Shown: positions 1 through 8,527 of the stretch, in pieces | How positions within the stretch are numbered: the stretch's first letter is position 1 | How the letters are laid out: the number at the start of each line of letters is the position of its first letter | From: Rhodococcus coprophilus NBRC 100603 | GTDB taxonomy: Bacteria; Actinomycetota; Actinomycetes; Mycobacteriales; Mycobacteriaceae | Assembly: GCF_001895045.1 (NCBI RefSeq) | Contig: NZ_BDAM01000002.1 | Span: 62,001-126,000 of the forward strand | Length of the DNA: 64,000 nucleotides | Direction of reading: 5' to 3' | Position numbers and translations under genes: made by a program | Notes under the pieces: generated by a model | What the model was told of the DNA's origin: nothing | Seen by the model: the letters and a program-made list of their open reading frames with translations, nothing else | Database searches by the model: none

Positions 1-1449
1 GCGGGCGGCAAGGATCTGGGTCTGCGCGGCCTGCTCGTCGACAGCGTCCGCATCGTCGAGCAGAGACAACTGACCGTCGCCGTCGTTCTCGGCCCGCAGT
101 TCGCGCTTGAGGTACCGCAGCGACAGGTCGTCGAGTTTGAAGCTGCGCTGCCCCGGCCGAACGAGGTAGGCGGCGAGGGCGGTGTCGCTGGTGAGGCCGG
201 CGATCGTCCAGCCACGACCCCGCAGGGCGTGAATCGCGGATTTCGCTTCGTGCAACGCTTTTTCGACGGTCGGGTCGGCAAGCCATGCCGCGAGGGCCGC
301 GTCATCCTCGGGTGTCAGCGCGATGGTCGCGACGTAGGCGCCGTCACCGTCGGCCGCTGCGATCGCGATTGCGGTGGCCTCTCCCCCGTACGGCGTTCCC
401 GGTCCGACGACCGACAACCCGTGACGCTGCCCCGCGACGGCATGTGTCGCGAGCCAGTCGCCGAGAGCGCCGGGCTCGACGATCCCGCCGCGTACCTCGA
501 AGCCTTCTTCGGCTTCGGGCGCGGCGGAGGCGAGCGTTTCGAACAGCCGATCTCGCAGCACCCGGAATTCGAGGTCGTCGAACAGACGGTGGATGCGGTC
601 ACGATCCCAGGGAGCCAGCGCGAGCTGATCCGGGGAGTACGGCAACGCCACGTCGCGCACCATCTCGGTGAGCTGCCGGTTGAGCAGCACGTTCGACAGG
701 TTCTCGCGGAGTGCATCGCCGGTCTTGCCGCGCACCTCGTCGACCCGGTCGACGAGACCGCTGAGACTGCCGAACTCCCTGATCCACTTCGCGGCGGTCT
801 TCTCTCCGACACCCGGGATACCGGGCAGGTTGTCGCTCGGGTCGCCGCGCAACGCAGCGAAGTCCGGGTACTGCGCCGGGGTCAGGCCGTACTTCTCCTC
901 GACGGCCTCGGGGGTGAAGCGGGTGAGGTCGGAGACACCGCGCCGCGGATACAGCACGGTGATGTCGTCGTTGACGAGCTGGAGCGCGTCGCGGTCGCCC
1001 GTCACCACGAGCACCTTGTATCCGAGCGCATTCGCCTGGGTCGCGAGGGTGGCGATGAGGTCGTCGGCCTCGTAGCCCTCGATCGCCATGACGGGTATGC
1101 CCATCGCGCCGAGCACGTCCTTGGTGAGTTCGATCTGTCCCTTGAACTCGTCAGGTGCGGCGCTGCGCTGAGCCTTGTACGCGGCGAACAACTCTGCGCG
1201 GAACGTCTTGCGGCTGACGTCGAACGCCGCGGCGACATGTGTGGGCTGTTCGTCGCGGAGCAGGTTGATGAGCATGGAGGTGAACCCGTACACCGCGTTG
1301 GTGGTCTGCCCGCTGTGGGTCTTGAAGTTCTCCGCCGGCAGCGCGTAGAAGGCGCGGAACGCCAGAGAGTGTCCGTCGAGGAGGAGAAGGGTCGGGCGGG
1401 CGTCGGCGTCCGCGGTGGGCGTAGTCGAGGAAGATGCAGCACGGGTCAC
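1..1449 (-). CDS. polA: DNA polymerase I, N-terminal part (runs off the window)
   Basis: DNA polymerase I does gap repair and Okazaki fragment maturation; its N-terminal domain is a 5'-3' flap nuclease. The visible 483 codons begin at GTG 1449 (VTRAASSST...). Residues about 20-36 give LLLLDGHSLAFRAFYAL, the start of the 5'-nuclease fold. VVTGDRDALQLV lies near residue 148 and supplies the metal-binding acidic residues. GDPSDNLPGIPGVGEKTAAK at about 200-220 is the helix-3-turn-helix DNA clamp. From about residue 325 the sequence enters the 3'-5' exonuclease-like domain (ALHEAKSAIHAL), and the polymerase domain lies beyond base 1. I see no frame break. It is divergent from livH across a 222-nt gap. 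Identification is very firm; only the exact start is uncertain. Confidence 0.96.
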   Translation of the reverse strand, partial: MTRAASSSTTPTADADARPTLLLLDGHSLAFRAFYALPAENFKTHSGQTTNAVYGFTSMLINLLRDEQPTHVAAAFDVSRKTFRAELFAAYKAQRSAAPDEFKGQIELTKDVLGAMGIPVMAIEGYEADDLIATLATQANALGYKVLVVTGDRDALQLVNDDITVLYPRRGVSDLTRFTPEAVEEKYGLTPAQYPDFAALRGDPSDNLPGIPGVGEKTAAKWIREFGSLSGLVDRVDEVRGKTGDALRENLSNVLLNRQLTEMVRDVALPYSPDQLALAPWDRDRIHRLFDDLEFRVLRDRLFETLASAAPEAEEGFEVRGGIVEPGALGDWLATHAVAGQRHGLSVVGPGTPYGGEATAIAIAAADGDGAYVATIALTPEDDAALAAWLADPTVEKALHEAKSAIHALRGRGWTIAGLTSDTALAAYLVRPGQRSFKLDDLSLRYLKRELRAENDGDGQLSLLDDADAVDEQAAQTQILAAR

Positions 1450-1671
1450 GCGCTCAGTCTAGGGACCGGCCCCGACACCGTCGAAGACCCGAGTCCGCGC
1501 GCACGCCGCTCGAGTTCCGGAAACACCAGTGTTTTCGTGCGGCACGGAAGCGAAACACGTGGGAAACCAAGGATGTCGGTGCATTTCCGTCATAGCCGCT
1601 AAAGTGCCCACTCACGACACCGCCCAGGCGTCGTTCTCGACCAACATTGCACCCGATTTGGGAGGACCTGC

Positions 1672-3033
1672 GTGGCCCCTACGGTGAGACTCCGGCGACG
1701 ACGATGGGCGTCCGGATTCCAACTAGTGCTATTGCTCCTGGCGGTGATGTTCGGCCTTGTGGCGGGTGGCGGAAGCGCCGCCGCTCAAGACCCTCCGGAG
1801 CCGCCGCCCACAGGCACCGTCGCCCCTCCCTCCGAGGATTCGCAGATCGCCGACGACGCCGTGACCGTCCGCGGCACACTCAACAACGCGGGAGACAGGC
1901 TCGACGGCGTCACCGTCCGCGCGTCGGACGCGTCGGGTGAGATCGTCGGGGAGACGGAGTCCGCCGACGGTGGCCGCTGGGAACTCGCGGTGCCGCCCGG
2001 AACGTACGTCTTCGAGGTGGTCGGGGACAGCCTCCCCGACGACGTGAGCGTGCAGTCGACCGTCAGCCGCGAGGTGGCCCCCGGCCAGCCCAACACCGTG
2101 ATCTTCTCCTTCGGCGAGGCTCGGTCCGGGTCGAACGTGGCGTTCGCGGAGACACTGATCCGCACCATCGTCGACGGCCTGCGATTCGGCCTGATCATCG
2201 CCATCGCGGGCGTCGGCCTGAGCCTGATCTTCGGGACGACGGGTCTGACGAACTTCGCGCACGGCGAGTTGGTGACGCTGGGCGCGGTCGCGGCCTGGGT
2301 CTTCAACGTCAGCTTCGGCATCCACCTGGTACCCGCGACGATCCTCGCGATCATCGTCGGCGTCATCATCGGCTGGCTCAACAACACGCTGGTCTGGGCT
2401 CCGCTACGGCGGCGGCGCACCGGCCTGATCGCACAGCTCGTGGTGTCGATCGGTCTCGCCATCGCGTTGCGGTACCTGATCCTCATCTTCTTCTCCGACC
2501 GCGCTCAGCCTTACAACGACTACCAAGCACAGCGTCAGCTCCAGTGGGGTCCGCTCGCGATCACCCCGGTCAATCTCGCGTGCATCGTGATCAGCCTGGT
2601 GGTGCTCGTCGGGGTGGCGTTGCTGCTCCAGCGCACCCGGATCGGCAAAGCGATGCGCGCGGTCGCCGACAATCGCGATCTCGCCGCGTCGTCGGGCATC
2701 GACGTCGAGAAGGTGATCCGCTTCGTGTGGGGCCTCGGCGGCGGACTCGCCGCGCTCGGCGGTGTGTTGTTCGGTCTCTCCGAGCTCGGGGGACGCGTCC
2801 AGTGGGAGATGGGCTTCAAGCTGCTCCTGCTGATGTTCGCGGGGATCATCCTCGGCGGACTGGGAACGGCCTACGGCGCGCTGCTCGGCTGTGTCGTCGT
2901 CGGGTTGCTCGTGCAGTTGTCCACACTGGTGATCAATCCCGACCTGAAGTACATCGGCGGACTGCTGGTACTCATCGTGATTCTGGTCATCCGCCCTCAG
3001 GGCATCCTCGGCAGCAGAACAAGGATCGGGTGA
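1672..3033 (+). CDS. livH: Branched-chain amino-acid-type ABC permease LivH with extra N-terminal extracytoplasmic domain
   Basis: Inner-membrane permease of a LivH/LivM-type importer. It starts at GTG 1672 with GGAGG at 1661-1665. Residues 15-38 form a signal peptide-like hydrophobic segment ending in SAAAQ. Residues about 58-145 look like a carboxypeptidase-regulatory/transthyretin-like beta-sandwich (VTVRGTLNN...GGRWELAVPPGTYVFEV). The permease begins near residue 163 with about eight membrane segments and the family motif FGTTGLTNFAHGELVTLGAV, ending VIRPQGILGSRTRIG. A usual LivH is about 290-310 residues; this one is 453, and the extension accounts for the difference. livM follows 3 nt downstream. 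Substrate is not readable: branched-chain amino acids, urea and other amides all use this family. Confidence 0.92.
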   Translation: MAPTVRLRRRRWASGFQLVLLLLAVMFGLVAGGGSAAAQDPPEPPPTGTVAPPSEDSQIADDAVTVRGTLNNAGDRLDGVTVRASDASGEIVGETESADGGRWELAVPPGTYVFEVVGDSLPDDVSVQSTVSREVAPGQPNTVIFSFGEARSGSNVAFAETLIRTIVDGLRFGLIIAIAGVGLSLIFGTTGLTNFAHGELVTLGAVAAWVFNVSFGIHLVPATILAIIVGVIIGWLNNTLVWAPLRRRRTGLIAQLVVSIGLAIALRYLILIFFSDRAQPYNDYQAQRQLQWGPLAITPVNLACIVISLVVLVGVALLLQRTRIGKAMRAVADNRDLAASSGIDVEKVIRFVWGLGGGLAALGGVLFGLSELGGRVQWEMGFKLLLLMFAGIILGGLGTAYGALLGCVVVGLLVQLSTLVINPDLKYIGGLLVLIVILVIRPQGILGSRTRIG

Positions 3034-3036
3034 CAC

Positions 3037-4026
3037 ATGGACCTCCTCGCTGTTCTCCAAGTGTCCTTCGCGCAGATGATCGGCCCGTCGGCCATCTTCT
3101 ATGCGCTTCTCGCAATCGGCCTCAATCTCCACTTCGGATACGCGGGCCTGCTCAACTTCGGCCAGATCGGCTTCGCGCTGCTCGGCGGGTACGGAGTAGG
3201 CATCATGACCGTCACCTACGGTCAGCCGCTGTGGGTCGGCGTACTCGTCGGCCTCGCGCTCCCTGCGCTGCTCGCTCTCCTGCTCGGTATCCCGACGCTG
3301 CGCCTGCGTGCCGACTATCTGGCGATCGCCACGATTGCCGCAGCCGAGATCCTGCGGTTGGTGTTCCGGTCCACCGCGTCCGACTCCGTCACCGGATCGA
3401 CCCGCGGACTGTGGGGTTTCGCGGGTCCGTTCACGGCCTGGAGTCCGTTCGACTCCGGTAAGCAGTACAACCTGCTCGGGATGCGCTTCTACGGTGACGA
3501 CCTGTGGGCGATGGTGGTCGGCTGGACGCTCGTGCTCGTGCTGTGCGGCGTCGTCTACCTGCTGTCGCACAGCCCGTGGGGTCGCGTCCTCAAAGCGGTC
3601 CGCGAGGACGAGGACGCCGCCCGCGCCCTCGGCAAGAACGTGTTCGTCTACAAGATGCAGGCTCTCGTACTGGGCGGCATGATCGGCGGCCTCGGCGGCA
3701 TTTTCAACGCGCTGCAGACCAAGTCCATCAACCCGGACTTCTATTCCACGGCGCAGACGTTCTTCGCGTTCGGCGCGTTGATCCTCGGCGGCGCCGCCAC
3801 CGTGTTCGGCCCGGTCCTCGGGGCGATGTTGTTCTGGTTCATCCTCACACTCCCGGACGCATTCCTGCGCCAGGCGATCTCCGGACCCGATCCGCTGATC
3901 TCGCTCACCGAACAGCAGGTCGGGGCGATGCGATTCGTCCTCCTGGGCATCCTCATCGCGGTGATGATGGTGTTCCGTCCACAAGGAATCCTGGGCAGCA
4001 AGCGGGAGGTACAACTCGATGCCTGA
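3037..4026 (+). CDS. livM: Branched-chain amino-acid-type ABC permease LivM
   Basis: Second membrane subunit of the importer, 329 residues, which is normal for LivM. It begins MDLLAVLQVSFAQM at ATG 3037. The family core GYAGLLNFGQIGFALLGGYG lies at about residues 35-54 and the C-terminal motif MVFRPQGILGSKRE closes the transmembrane part. LivH and LivM form the heterodimeric pore and bind the two ATPases through cytoplasmic loops. The gene sits between livH and livG and its last 8 nt overlap the livG start (ATG 4019), which implies one transcript and coupled translation. It shows no anomaly. Confidence 0.94.
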   Translation: MDLLAVLQVSFAQMIGPSAIFYALLAIGLNLHFGYAGLLNFGQIGFALLGGYGVGIMTVTYGQPLWVGVLVGLALPALLALLLGIPTLRLRADYLAIATIAAAEILRLVFRSTASDSVTGSTRGLWGFAGPFTAWSPFDSGKQYNLLGMRFYGDDLWAMVVGWTLVLVLCGVVYLLSHSPWGRVLKAVREDEDAARALGKNVFVYKMQALVLGGMIGGLGGIFNALQTKSINPDFYSTAQTFFAFGALILGGAATVFGPVLGAMLFWFILTLPDAFLRQAISGPDPLISLTEQQVGAMRFVLLGILIAVMMVFRPQGILGSKREVQLDA

Positions 4027-5035
4027 CACCACCATCCGTACTCCCCTCACCCGTGAGCAGCGAATAGCCGTGTTCGCGGACATCGACCATCGCCCGGGAA
4101 GCCCGAAAGCGGATCCGATTCTGGTGGTGGACAACGTGTCCCGGACCTTCGGCGGCCTCAAGGCCGTCGACGTCGACCATCTCGAGATCCAGCGAGGCTG
4201 CATCACGGGCCTGATCGGACCGAACGGTGCGGGCAAGACGACCTTGTTCAACCTCCTCACCGGCTTCGATCATGCCGACTCCGGGACGTGGAACATGGAC
4301 GGCCGATCCCTCGGCCGGATGCCACCGCACCGGGTGGCCAGGCAGGGCATCGTCCGCACCTTCCAGCTCACGAAGGCACTGTCGAAGATGACGGTGCTCG
4401 ACAACGTCCGGCTCGGCGCACGCCACCAGACCGGTGAACGCATGGCGGGCGCGATGCTGCCCTGGACGTGGCACGCGCAGGAACGAGCCATCACAGAACG
4501 TGCCCGCGACCTGCTCGCCCGCTTCAATCTCGAGCAGAAGGCCGACGACCTCGCCGGTTCCCTGTCCGGTGGACAGCGCAAGCTACTCGAGATGGCACGG
4601 GCGCTGATGACCGAGCCGACGATCGTCATGCTCGACGAGCCGATGGCCGGGGTGAACCCCGCGCTGACCCAGAGTCTGCTCGGGCACATCAAGTCGCTGT
4701 GCGACGACGGCATGACCGTGGTGTTCGTCGAGCACGACATGGACGTCATCCGGGACATCTCCGACTGGGTGGTGGTGATGGCACAAGGATCGGTGATCGC
4801 GGAAGCGCCCCCGGACCGGCTCGCCGACAACACCGCGGTCGTCGATGCCTATCTCGGCAGTCACCACGACCAGGCACTCGAGTTCGACGACGAAGGCAAC
4901 CCGGTGGGAGCGACCGCGGAACTCGCCGAGGTTCTCGCCGAGGCGGAGGCCCAGGTCCTCGAATCCGGAGCCGACCTGTCCGACCCGGACGCAGTGCGGC
5001 CCACCGATCCACCCGCATCTCAGGAGAAGTCATGA
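4019..5035 (+). CDS. livG: Branched-chain amino-acid-type ABC transporter ATPase LivG
   Basis: Cytoplasmic ATPase subunit, 338 residues. Walker A GPNGAGKTTL is near residue 67, the ABC signature LSGGQRKLLEMARAL near 182, Walker B IVMLDEPMAGVNP near 202 and the switch histidine in VEHDMDV near 240. It is longer than a typical LivG (about 255-290): there is an N-terminal lead of some 35 residues and an acidic C-terminal tail of about 55 residues after VVDAYLGSHH, of unknown role. It overlaps livM by 8 nt and livF by 4 nt (ATGA). The family assignment is firm. Confidence 0.94.
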   Translation: MPDTTIRTPLTREQRIAVFADIDHRPGSPKADPILVVDNVSRTFGGLKAVDVDHLEIQRGCITGLIGPNGAGKTTLFNLLTGFDHADSGTWNMDGRSLGRMPPHRVARQGIVRTFQLTKALSKMTVLDNVRLGARHQTGERMAGAMLPWTWHAQERAITERARDLLARFNLEQKADDLAGSLSGGQRKLLEMARALMTEPTIVMLDEPMAGVNPALTQSLLGHIKSLCDDGMTVVFVEHDMDVIRDISDWVVVMAQGSVIAEAPPDRLADNTAVVDAYLGSHHDQALEFDDEGNPVGATAELAEVLAEAEAQVLESGADLSDPDAVRPTDPPASQEKS

Positions 5036-5850
5036 GCGACACCCCGCCTGACGGGTCCATGACCCCGGCCGAAGCGGCCGCCACCCCCGACGAGCACGCA
5101 CGATCGGCAGAAGGCGCGCTCGTGCGTGCGGACGACGTCGTCGCCGGCTATTTTCCAGGAGTCGATATCCTGCGCGGCTGCAACTTCTTTCTCCGCGAGG
5201 GCGAGATCGTGGGCATCATCGGCCCGAACGGCGCCGGCAAATCCACTCTGCTCAAGGCATTGTTCGGCCTGATCCCGGTGCGGCGAGGCGAAGTCACGCT
5301 CCGCGGTGAGTCGATCACCTCGGCGCCCGCGCACGTCCTCGTGCGTAAGGGCGTGGGGTACGTCCCGCAGACGCAGAACGTCTTTCCGTCGCTGACCATC
5401 GAGGAAAATCTCGAGATGGGAATCTACCTGCGGCCCAAACAGTTCGGCGAGCAGTTCGACCGGGTCTCGACCCTGTTCCCCCTTCTCGGGGAACGCCGCA
5501 AGGTCAAGGCGGGGGCGTTGTCCGGTGGTGAGCGGCAGATGGTGGCGATGGGCCGCGCACTGATGATGGATCCGTCGGTCCTGCTTCTCGACGAGCCGTC
5601 GGCGGGCCTGTCGCCGATGTTCCAGGACGAGGTGTTCATCCGCTGCAAGAAGATCAATGCCGCGGGCGTGTCGATCATCATGGTCGAGCAGAACGCGCGG
5701 CGCTGTCTGCAGATCTGCGACCGCGGGTACGTGCTCGATCAGGGCCGTAACGCCTACACCGACACCGGGTCCAACCTCATGCACGACCCCAAGGTCATCG
5801 AGTTGTACCTCGGGACTCTCGCGGGCAGCAAGGAGAAGAAGACTCCCTGA
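5032..5850 (+). CDS. livF: Branched-chain amino-acid-type ABC transporter ATPase LivF
   Basis: Second ATPase of the importer, 272 residues from ATG 5032. Walker A GPNGAGKSTL is near residue 64, the signature LSGGERQMVAMGRALM near 162 and Walker B LLLDEPSAGLSP near 184. About 30 hydrophilic residues precede the usual LivF start. The start is set by the ATGA overlap with livG and by AGGAGA at 5022-5027. The gene ends 20 nt before a strong hairpin, so the livHMGF transcript probably terminates there. The matching binding protein lies convergent rather than in the operon. Confidence 0.94.
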   Translation: MSDTPPDGSMTPAEAAATPDEHARSAEGALVRADDVVAGYFPGVDILRGCNFFLREGEIVGIIGPNGAGKSTLLKALFGLIPVRRGEVTLRGESITSAPAHVLVRKGVGYVPQTQNVFPSLTIEENLEMGIYLRPKQFGEQFDRVSTLFPLLGERRKVKAGALSGGERQMVAMGRALMMDPSVLLLDEPSAGLSPMFQDEVFIRCKKINAAGVSIIMVEQNARRCLQICDRGYVLDQGRNAYTDTGSNLMHDPKVIELYLGTLAGSKEKKTP

Positions 5851-5870
5851 CGCGGGTATCCGCGGCACAC

Positions 5871-5908
5871 GATGGGGCCGGTCATCCGATTGGATGACCG
5901 GCCCCATC
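5871..5908. terminator. Bidirectional hairpin terminator between livF and livJ
   Basis: A perfect inverted repeat: 17-nt arms (GATGGGGCCGGTCATCC and its complement) around a 4-nt loop GATT. It lies between the convergent livF end (5850) and livJ end (5926) and could stop transcripts from both sides. No clear U-tract follows, which is common in high-GC actinobacteria. Confidence 0.85.
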
Positions 5909-5925
5909 AGGGTTCTACGTGTCTG

Positions 5926-7254
5926 TCAGCCACCCACGACGATGTAATCCTCGGTCGTCAAGGTGTTGTCGGGTCCGAAGACGAGACGGCCGTACGAGCC
6001 GACACCGGGCTCACCGGCATCCACGAACGACAGCTCGCCGGTCGCGCCGTCGTAGTCGATGTCCTGGCCCGCCGCGATGAGGTCCTTGCACTGCTGGTAC
6101 GTGGTGCACTTCTCGCCGTCCTTCGTCACGGCGTTGATGTTCGCCGCGATGTCGACGCCGGCGGTGGAGCCGGCCACCTCGGCGGCGAGCGCCGACACGA
6201 TCGCTGCGTCGTAGGACTCTCCGGCGTAGTTGAAGTCGATGAGCGCGGGGTCGACCTCGAGCAGACGCTGCTGGAAGGCCTCACCGGTGTCGGTGAGAGG
6301 GGTCGTGCCTGCCATGCCCGCGAGCAGGCCGTCGGCGACGCTGTCGCCGAGCGCGTTGCCCATGTTCCCGTCGACACCGAAGACTGCCATGCCGTCGGAC
6401 GGGCCGATGCCGACCTCGTGCATACGCGTGATGATCTTGGCCGATTCCTCGAATCCGATGAGCGCCACAGCGTCGGGACCGAAGTTGGCGACCTGGTCGA
6501 CCTCGGCGTTGAAGGACTGCGCGTTGGGGTCGTAGATGATCTTCTGGATCTGGTCTTCCGGGATACCGGCGTCGACGAGGTTCGTCACGGTGTTCTCGGC
6601 CAGGCCCGTGCCGTACGGATCGTTCAGGGCGAGGATCGAGACGCGCTGAGCGCCGTCCTCGGCGATGAGCTGAGCAAGTGCCTGCGCCTGCAGGGAGTCC
6701 GTGGGCGCGGTACGGAAGTACATGCCGCCATCGGCGTAACACACGAACTGATCGGACGTGTTGGCCGGCGAGAACATGACCACGCCCGCGCTGGCGATCT
6801 TGTCGATCACCTTGAGCGAGACCGACGACGACGCCGCACCGATGATCACCTGGGTACCCGCGGCGAGTTCCCGGTCGACGGTGGCGTTCGCGGTATCGGT
6901 GGTGGTGTCACCCGAGTCGCCCGGGATCAGCTCCACGGGCTGGTTCAGGACGCCACCGGCAGCATTGATCTCGTCCACTGCCAGGCGTACTGCCGCGACC
7001 TCCGGCGGACCGAGGAACGCGAGGCTGCCCGTCTCGGGGAGCAGGGTGCCGATCTTCAGCGGGCCGGTCGCCGGGGTTGCCCCGGGTGTGGCCTGTTCGG
7101 GTTCGCAGTCGGTGTCGACAGTCGTGGCGGTCGCGGAACCACCGCCCTCGGCGGAACCACTCGTGGAATCGTCGCTGTCCGAGCTACAACCCGCGAGTGC
7201 GAGTGTCACAGCACCGAGAACCGCAGCGGCGCGGACATAGGTCCGTTTTGCCAT
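5926..7254 (-). CDS. livJ: Branched-chain amino-acid-type substrate-binding lipoprotein
   Basis: Extracytoplasmic type I periplasmic-binding fold protein, 442 residues, that delivers substrate to LivHMGF. The N-terminus MAKRTYVRAAAVLGAVTLALAGC is a lipoprotein signal with the lipidated Cys at residue 23, followed by a Ser/Gly/Thr-rich linker. The fold begins at GPLKIGTLLPETGSLAFLGPP, and VRLAVDEINAAGGV is the family motif. I chose ATG 7254 because AAGGAGAG lies 5 nt before it; an in-frame TTG five codons upstream lies inside that ribosome binding region. It is convergent with the permease/ATPase operon, so it probably has its own promoter in 7255-7410. Partnership with livHMGF is inferred from adjacency. 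Confidence 0.92.
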   Translation of the reverse strand: MAKRTYVRAAAVLGAVTLALAGCSSDSDDSTSGSAEGGGSATATTVDTDCEPEQATPGATPATGPLKIGTLLPETGSLAFLGPPEVAAVRLAVDEINAAGGVLNQPVELIPGDSGDTTTDTANATVDRELAAGTQVIIGAASSSVSLKVIDKIASAGVVMFSPANTSDQFVCYADGGMYFRTAPTDSLQAQALAQLIAEDGAQRVSILALNDPYGTGLAENTVTNLVDAGIPEDQIQKIIYDPNAQSFNAEVDQVANFGPDAVALIGFEESAKIITRMHEVGIGPSDGMAVFGVDGNMGNALGDSVADGLLAGMAGTTPLTDTGEAFQQRLLEVDPALIDFNYAGESYDAAIVSALAAEVAGSTAGVDIAANINAVTKDGEKCTTYQQCKDLIAAGQDIDYDGATGELSFVDAGEPGVGSYGRLVFGPDNTLTTEDYIVVGG

Positions 7255-7410
7255 CCAACTCTCCTTCAATCGCCTGTCCCCCCCGGCTGGTGCGCCGGAT
7301 GTCGTCGAAACATAGCCGCAGAAGTGACGATTCGAACACAGGCGAAATCGTTGTGACCCGACCGTTATATTTCGGGCAGGAGAATTGATCCGGACGTAAC
7401 GAGCCGAGGA

Positions 7411-8025
7411 TCAGCCGGCCGCTTCGGAACCCAAGGTGTCGACGATGACCTCAGCAACCTGTTTCATGGTGGTCCGCCGGTCCATCGCGGCACGCTGGAT
7501 CCACCGGAAGGCCTCCGGTTCGCTCATTGCATGCTTCGCCATGAGCAGACCCTTGGCACGATCGATGAGTTTGCGGGCCTCGAATCGCTCCGACAGCCCG
7601 GCGACCTCGCGTTCGAGTTCGCGCAGTTCCGCGAACCGGCTGACGGCCACCTCGATCGCGGGCACGAGGTCGCTCTTGGAGAACGGTTTGACCAGGTATG
7701 CCATCGCACCGGCGTCACGAGCACGCTCGACGAGTTCTCGCTGACTGAAGGCTGTGAGAATGACCACAGGAGCGATTCGACGCTGCGCGATCTCCGATGC
7801 CGCGTCGATCCCGTCCCGGCGGGGCATCTTCACGTCCATGATCACCAGATCCGGCGAGAGTTCCTCCGCCAGCTCGACCGCGCGTTGTCCGTCGCCGGCC
7901 TCGCCGACCACGTCGTAACCCTCTTCGCGCAGCATTTCCACCAGATCGAGCCTGATCAGCGTCTCGTCTTCCGCAACGACGACCCTCCGTGGAGTTGCAG
8001 TGTTGTCGTGCGGCGCGGTTGTCAT
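7411..8025 (-). CDS. pdtaR: ANTAR-domain response regulator PdtaR
   Basis: RNA-binding antiterminator response regulator, 204 residues, the same size as mycobacterial PdtaR (Rv1626). The receiver domain covers residues about 13-130, with acidic pair E19/D20, phosphoacceptor D64 (VIMDVKMP) and switch K113 (LVKPF). The ANTAR domain covers about 140-200 (AKGLLMAKHAMSEPEAFRWIQRAAMDRR). The start ATG 8025 has GGGAAGGG upstream. In mycobacteria the cognate kinase is PdtaS and the phosphorylated protein binds ANTAR two-stem-loop RNAs; no kinase lies here, so it is an orphan in this window. A tRNA-Leu sits 111 nt upstream, reading the other way. Confidence 0.94.
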   Translation of the reverse strand: MTTAPHDNTATPRRVVVAEDETLIRLDLVEMLREEGYDVVGEAGDGQRAVELAEELSPDLVIMDVKMPRRDGIDAASEIAQRRIAPVVILTAFSQRELVERARDAGAMAYLVKPFSKSDLVPAIEVAVSRFAELRELEREVAGLSERFEARKLIDRAKGLLMAKHAMSEPEAFRWIQRAAMDRRTTMKQVAEVIVDTLGSEAAG

Positions 8026-8136
8026 GATCGGCCCTTCCCATCGTGCTCTGGCGGCCCCCGCGAAGGGGTGGAACGATTGAAGGGTACCGGTGTTTGACCG
8101 ACGCGCCTGATCCCTTACAGTGGTCTCCGCAAGCAT

Positions 8137-8213
8137 GCCCTCGTATCCCAATTGGCAGAGGAAACGGATTCAAAACCCGTGCAGTGTGAGTTCGAGTCTC
8201 ACCGAGGGCACCA
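8137..8213 (+). tRNA. tRNA-Leu (anticodon CAA), CCA encoded, short variable arm
   Basis: A 77-nt cloverleaf folds cleanly. Acceptor stem GCCCTCG pairs with CGAGGGC, discriminator is A73 and CCA is encoded at 8211-8213. D arm is TCCC/AGGA with loop AATTGGCAG. Anticodon stem is ACGGA/CCCGT, with an A-C mismatch next to the loop, and loop TTCAAAA reads CAA at positions 34-36. T arm is GTGAG-TTCGAGT-CTCAC. The CAA anticodon decodes UUG leucine. The variable region is only five bases (GCAGT), whereas bacterial tRNA-Leu normally has a long class II arm. Isotype is therefore taken from the anticodon and A73. Confidence 0.85.
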
Positions 8214-8527
8214 CAAACCACACAGGACGTTCGAACGGTCCTGCTCGACGCCGGACCCCGGCCACGCCAGAAACCGCGGAATCAATGACGCGCAAGAGTC
8301 TCGGGTTCGGGGGCCCGCACATCGAGCAGTCGTGCAGGATCTGACCGTAGTCGTCGCGGCGAGGTCCAGGATCAGTTGGTCGGCGAAATGCCCTTCGTGC
8401 AGGCCCATCAACGTCGTTACCACTGCCCTGGGAACTGGGTAGCCCCGGCGCTCGCCCATCTTGCGCTATGTGCGGGAGTCGACGTTGTCCGCGGTGGTCG
8501 CTTGCAGGCAGTTTCGGGAGTCGTGAT
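8214..8527. other. Intergenic region without a supported gene
   Basis: 314 nt between the tRNA and the end of the stress-protein gene. A minus-strand open frame (8199-8459) contains GLHEGHFADQLILDLAATT, which looks protein-like, but it runs into the tRNA and has no convincing start. I see nothing else here. Confidence 0.5.

Noticed and set aside
2404-4260. Minus-strand frame of 618 codons across livH and livM
   Set aside because: It is antisense to two overlapping membrane protein genes, with biased acidic and His/Gln-rich composition.
8199-8459. Minus-strand frame with GLHEGHFADQLILDLAATT next to the tRNA
   Set aside because: It runs into the tRNA gene, has no ribosome site and no family match I can name.
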